From NCBI GenBank assembly GCA_012510325.1, contig JAAZIG010000251.1:1-8923 (forward strand): a DNA stretch of 8,923 bases. The letters run 5' to 3'. Below the pieces are notes generated by a model. That model did no database searches and was not told the DNA's origin. It saw only the letters and a list, made by a program, of their open reading frames with translations. Both the position numbers and the translations under genes were made by a program. This stretch comes from Bacillota bacterium. Lineage in GTDB: Bacteria; Bacillota; Dethiobacteria; DTU022. Shown here in pieces: positions 7,016-8,923 of this stretch (position 1 is its first letter; every line of letters begins with the position of its first letter).

Positions 7016-7374
7016 TTCATCGAGAGCGCTCAGGGAGCCGTCCAGGTGGGTTAGCCACCCAGATTGTGCTCCTTGGGCGCAGGCTACAGAACCGTCCTTG
7101 TGAGCCGACTGGTAAATCTGCCCCTTGTAGGAAATGGTGGACCCGTTAGCGGCCTTTCTTTTCTGACGCAGATAATTGTCTCCGGGTCCTGCTCCCCTTG
7201 GTCTGTGAGTGAGCCGGGATTTGGCTTGCCCCCAGTTCCTTCAGGGATTCTGCCGTACTGGCTTAAGGCCAGCAACCGGGCTGCCTGGGGTACTGTGATG
7301 GTACCTTTTAGCAACCCTTCCACTACGTTCACCCTTCTTGTTTCCTTCGGTTTCATAAGAATGTCTCTCTCCAT
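7016..7374 (-). pseudogene. Transposase remnant, probably ISNCY type, internally deleted and frameshifted
   Basis: The minus strand reads MERDILMKPKETRRVNVV, then GTITVPQAARLLALS. This is the N-terminal helix-turn-helix of ISNCY-like transposases, from ATG 7374 (or 7356). It breaks down quickly into a short degenerate stretch with a relic GKPNPGSLTD, similar to the conserved GRKP..ALTD linker. In a different frame, from about 7168 down to 7016, KRKAANGSTISYKGQIYQ and LDGSLSALDE resemble the C-terminal end of the same family. A full transposase of this type has over 400 residues, so roughly 300 are missing. The catalytic core is gone and at least one frameshift is present, so it is inactive. 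I found no clear terminal inverted repeats. It separates the large exported-protein gene from the MerR gene. Confidence 0.72.
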
Positions 7375-7419
7375 AATAGTGACAATATCACAAGCCAAGC
7401 TCAAATTGAAAACGGCTAA

Positions 7420-7448
7420 TTGACCACATGGCAGAATATTGCTATACT
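7420..7448 (+). promoter_or_regulatory. Promoter of the MerR-family gene
   Basis: TTGACC (7420-7425) and TATACT (7443-7448) are 17 bp apart, a near-consensus sigma-A promoter. Transcription would start near 7455, leaving a leader of about 100 nt before ATG 7555. The normal 17-bp spacer contrasts with the 19-bp spacer at 8822-8852, and the dyad found there is absent here. The regulator may thus not control itself by the same mechanism. A direct repeat TGATGTTT (7495-7502 and 7506-7513) lies in the leader. Confidence 0.6.
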
Positions 7449-7554
7449 TTACTTGAGAGAGATGTTGTTTTGTGGCTATTTACTTTAATATTGTTGATGT
7501 TTAACTGATGTTTCCCAAAACTTGATACACTTCAACAGAACAGGAGGAAAAGAA

Positions 7555-8427
7555 ATGTTAATGGCAAAGTATCAAATTGGAAAAGTATCAGAGTTGTTAG
7601 GCATTCATCAACAAACGCTGCGTTACTATGATACAAATGAACTCGTTGTCCCATACAGAGATGAAAGCAATGGTCACAGAATTTACTCGATATACGATAT
7701 TTACAAAGTAACCATGCGCAAGCAGTATCAGAATCTGGGGTGCACGGTATCTGAAACAAAAAAAATACTTAACGAATATAGTATTCGTGAAATCGTTCAA
7801 CACTTGACGCAAAGTGAAGAAAGATTAAAGAAACAGATCCTCTATAATAAACTCAATTGGATCGGCCTCGGTACTTTTCAAGAAAGAATCAAGAGAATCC
7901 CAAAACACTTAAATCGGTTCAGCTTCAGGACGCGTCCTGCAAGGTGGCACCACATCCACTCAAAAAACGGCCAGCTGATCAATAATCCCAATACAACAAA
8001 AGCAAGACAAATCGCAATGGATTTAATGCCTCTTTGCGTTTATACATTCAAATTTGACTATGGGGAAGTCGAGAACAATCCACAATCTGAGCAAAATCAG
8101 TGGGATATCACCATAGTTACCCCCCATGCCGAAAAAGTAGAATTCGATAGCATCTCTTCGTCATACTTCATCGACAAGGAAACATGCCTTTACACCATTC
8201 TCAAACAACTGGAAACCTATCCGATCAAAAGCAGTATGTTGCAACCTGCGCTGGACTATATAAAGCAGAACAACCTGAAGCTGAATGGCAATATCTACGG
8301 CAATCTCATCTTAAATGGCCTCAACAATCAAGGTGAAAATGAAAGATATTTTGAAGCATGGCTGCCTGTAGAAACAACATCGAATTACAATCCAACAGTT
8401 CTTTATGAAAACAATCAGCGGAATTAA
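7555..8427 (+). CDS. MerR-family transcriptional regulator with GyrI/BmrR-like ligand-binding domain
   Basis: A 290-aa protein. Residues 5-75 are a MerR winged helix-turn-helix: YQIGKVSELLGI, TLRYYDTNELVVP and NGHRIYS fit the family pattern closely. Residues about 84-115 form the dimerisation helix. Residues 120-275 resemble the BmrR/GyrI-like effector domain, ending with NIYGNLILNG and YFEAWLPVE; length fits BmrR-type members (about 270-290 aa). Such proteins bind small, often lipophilic or cationic molecules and activate promoters with over-long spacers by distorting the DNA. There is no C-terminal metal-binding Cys cluster, which argues against a metal sensor. The ATG at 7555 has AGGAGG (7542-7547) 7 nt upstream; ATG 7561 is a weaker alternative. 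Its likely target is the promoter at 8822-8852. The gene is visibly AT-richer than the operon before the transposase remnant. Confidence 0.93.
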   Translation: MLMAKYQIGKVSELLGIHQQTLRYYDTNELVVPYRDESNGHRIYSIYDIYKVTMRKQYQNLGCTVSETKKILNEYSIREIVQHLTQSEERLKKQILYNKLNWIGLGTFQERIKRIPKHLNRFSFRTRPARWHHIHSKNGQLINNPNTTKARQIAMDLMPLCVYTFKFDYGEVENNPQSEQNQWDITIVTPHAEKVEFDSISSSYFIDKETCLYTILKQLETYPIKSSMLQPALDYIKQNNLKLNGNIYGNLILNGLNNQGENERYFEAWLPVETTSNYNPTVLYENNQRN

Positions 8428-8437
8428 ACGCTGATTG
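8412..8437 (+). terminator. Hairpin overlapping the end of the MerR gene, possible terminator
   Basis: A 9-bp perfect stem (CAATCAGCG with CGCTGATTG) encloses an 8-nt loop containing the TAA stop codon. No T-run follows, so if it ends transcription it is not a classical intrinsic terminator. It may instead protect the mRNA 3' end. Confidence 0.3.
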
Positions 8438-8821
8438 ATGCTGCATCATGATAACTCACCTGGTAGTTCTCCCGCAGATGTATTGGAAAGCTCACGGTTA
8501 CTGATAATACGCGTCCGGAAACAATGATATTGCTGTCCCCGGGAAAGCGCCTGTAAATTGCGGATTTTTAACGCCCCGGTGTCCGCCAATCATTTCCCAT
8601 AAATGGCCAGGCTGCAAGCCTGGCCTAAATCGTTCTACCGCCTTTTTGATCCCATAGAAGGTTATCTACTACGGTGGTGCCGGCTATTGAAAACTGCTTT
8701 CCAAGTTTTCGGCATGTGGTAAGTAACAACCTTTTTATGTTAACCGAAACTGACTTCCTGCGGTATGCGAGTTATTTTAAGCAACAATTTCGTGATTTTG
8801 TAAAAATAACAATCTTTTCGC
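8438..8821 (+). other. Gene-free spacer between the MerR gene and its probable target
   Basis: About 380 bp without a supported gene. It holds the strong hairpin at 8605-8625 (listed separately) and a second stem GAAAACT/AGTTTTC with an 8-nt loop (8689-8710). The 63-codon plus frame across 8674-8865 has no ribosome binding site and runs through the promoter dyad, so it is not a gene. Confidence 0.4.
8605..8625. repeat. Perfect GC-rich hairpin, possible terminator or dispersed palindrome
   Basis: GGCCAGGCT and AGCCTGGCC form a perfect 9-bp stem around GCA. A T-run (CCTTTTT) follows only about 15 nt after the stem, further than in a normal intrinsic terminator. It could still end the MerR transcript, or be a member of a dispersed palindromic repeat family; only one copy was seen in the window. 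Confidence 0.4.
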
Positions 8822-8852
8822 TTGCACCTACATCTAATGTAGGTGCTATCAT
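8822..8852 (+). promoter_or_regulatory. MerR-type promoter/operator with 19-bp spacer
   Basis: TTGCAC (8822-8827) and TATCAT (8847-8852) are separated by 19 bp, the over-long spacer that MerR-family activators act on. A perfect 10-bp dyad fills the spacer and extends into the -35 box: GCACCTACAT (8824-8833), CTA, then ATGTAGGTGC (8837-8846). Transcription would start near 8859, giving a short A-rich leader with AAGGAGG (8880-8886) before ATG 8893. The MerR gene ends about 400 bp upstream on the same strand, so it is the obvious candidate regulator. The dyad plus T-rich tail also resembles a terminator, but the box spacing and position before a gene favour an operator. Confidence 0.75.
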
Positions 8853-8892
8853 TTTTATTAGTTAAAAGAAAAAAACAATAAGGAGGAGAAAC

Positions 8893-8923
8893 ATGAAAAC
8901 GTGCAAAGTGATTATTTTCGGTA
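8893..8923 (+). CDS. Start of an unidentified gene, probable MerR target
   Basis: Ten codons are visible (MKTCKVIIFG) before the window ends. AAGGAGG (8880-8886) lies 6 nt upstream, an excellent ribosome binding site. The KVIIFG start resembles the first beta strand and Gly turn of a Rossmann-like fold, but ten residues cannot identify the product. It lies directly behind the MerR-type promoter, so its product probably acts on or exports the inducing compound. Confidence 0.65.
   Translation, partial: MKTCKVIIFG

Noticed and set aside
7064..7423. 119-codon plus-strand ORF
   Set aside because: It is the complement of the transposase remnant and has no ribosome binding site.
8824..8859. Rho-independent terminator made by the GCACCTACAT/ATGTAGGTGC hairpin and the T-rich tail
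   Set aside because: It has no gene directly upstream to terminate, the T-run is interrupted, and the exact -35/19 bp/-10 arrangement just before a gene with a strong ribosome binding site fits a MerR operator much better.
8674..8865. 63-codon plus-strand ORF before the last gene
   Set aside because: No ribosome binding site, and it reads straight through the MerR-type promoter dyad.

Overview
The window looks like chromosome of a Bacillota (Firmicutes) organism, most likely an anaerobic clostridial or Negativicutes-type lineage. The evidence is strong AGGAGG-type ribosome binding sites, sigma-A-like -35/-10 boxes, a BmrR-like MerR regulator, and a zinc-ribbon membrane protein paired with a large secreted protein. 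Assignment below phylum is inference. Base composition looks uneven by eye: the permease/amidohydrolase pair and the big central gene are GC-rich, while the MerR gene and its flanks are clearly AT-richer.

Layout. (1) Positions 1-1455, minus strand: a two-gene unit of an aromatic-amino-acid-permease-like transporter followed by the N-terminal part of a YtcJ-like amidohydrolase that runs off the left edge. (2) Positions about 1456-2783: 1.3 kb with no convincing gene. It holds a hairpin-rich leader for the permease, a well-formed plus-strand promoter at 1797-1825 that faces no clear gene, a doubtful 88-codon minus-strand ORF, a run of nine C and several dyads. (3) Positions 2784-6985, plus strand: two genes overlapping by ATGA. 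The first is a zinc-ribbon polytopic membrane protein of 342 aa. The second is a 1058-aa exported protein with a signal peptide, an Ala/Gly hydrophobic segment, beta-rich Ig-like domains, a hydrophobic helical region and a C-terminal region of unknown type. (4) Positions 7016-7374, minus strand: an internally deleted, frameshifted transposase remnant, probably ISNCY type. (5) Positions 7420-8427, plus strand: a MerR-family regulator with a GyrI/BmrR-like ligand domain and its own promoter. (6) Positions 8822-8923: a promoter with a 19-bp spacer filled by a perfect dyad, the hallmark of MerR control, directly ahead of a new gene that starts at 8893 and leaves the window.

How they fit together. 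The permease may import the amidohydrolase's substrate. The MerR protein probably senses a small hydrophobic or cationic ligand and activates the gene at 8893. The best candidate for an undescribed system is the translationally coupled pair at 2784-6985. I know of no described function for this pairing, and its C-terminal region carries two compact motifs, NTDRDYR and LATDRTHAEACADFSDQ, that I cannot assign to a characterised domain.
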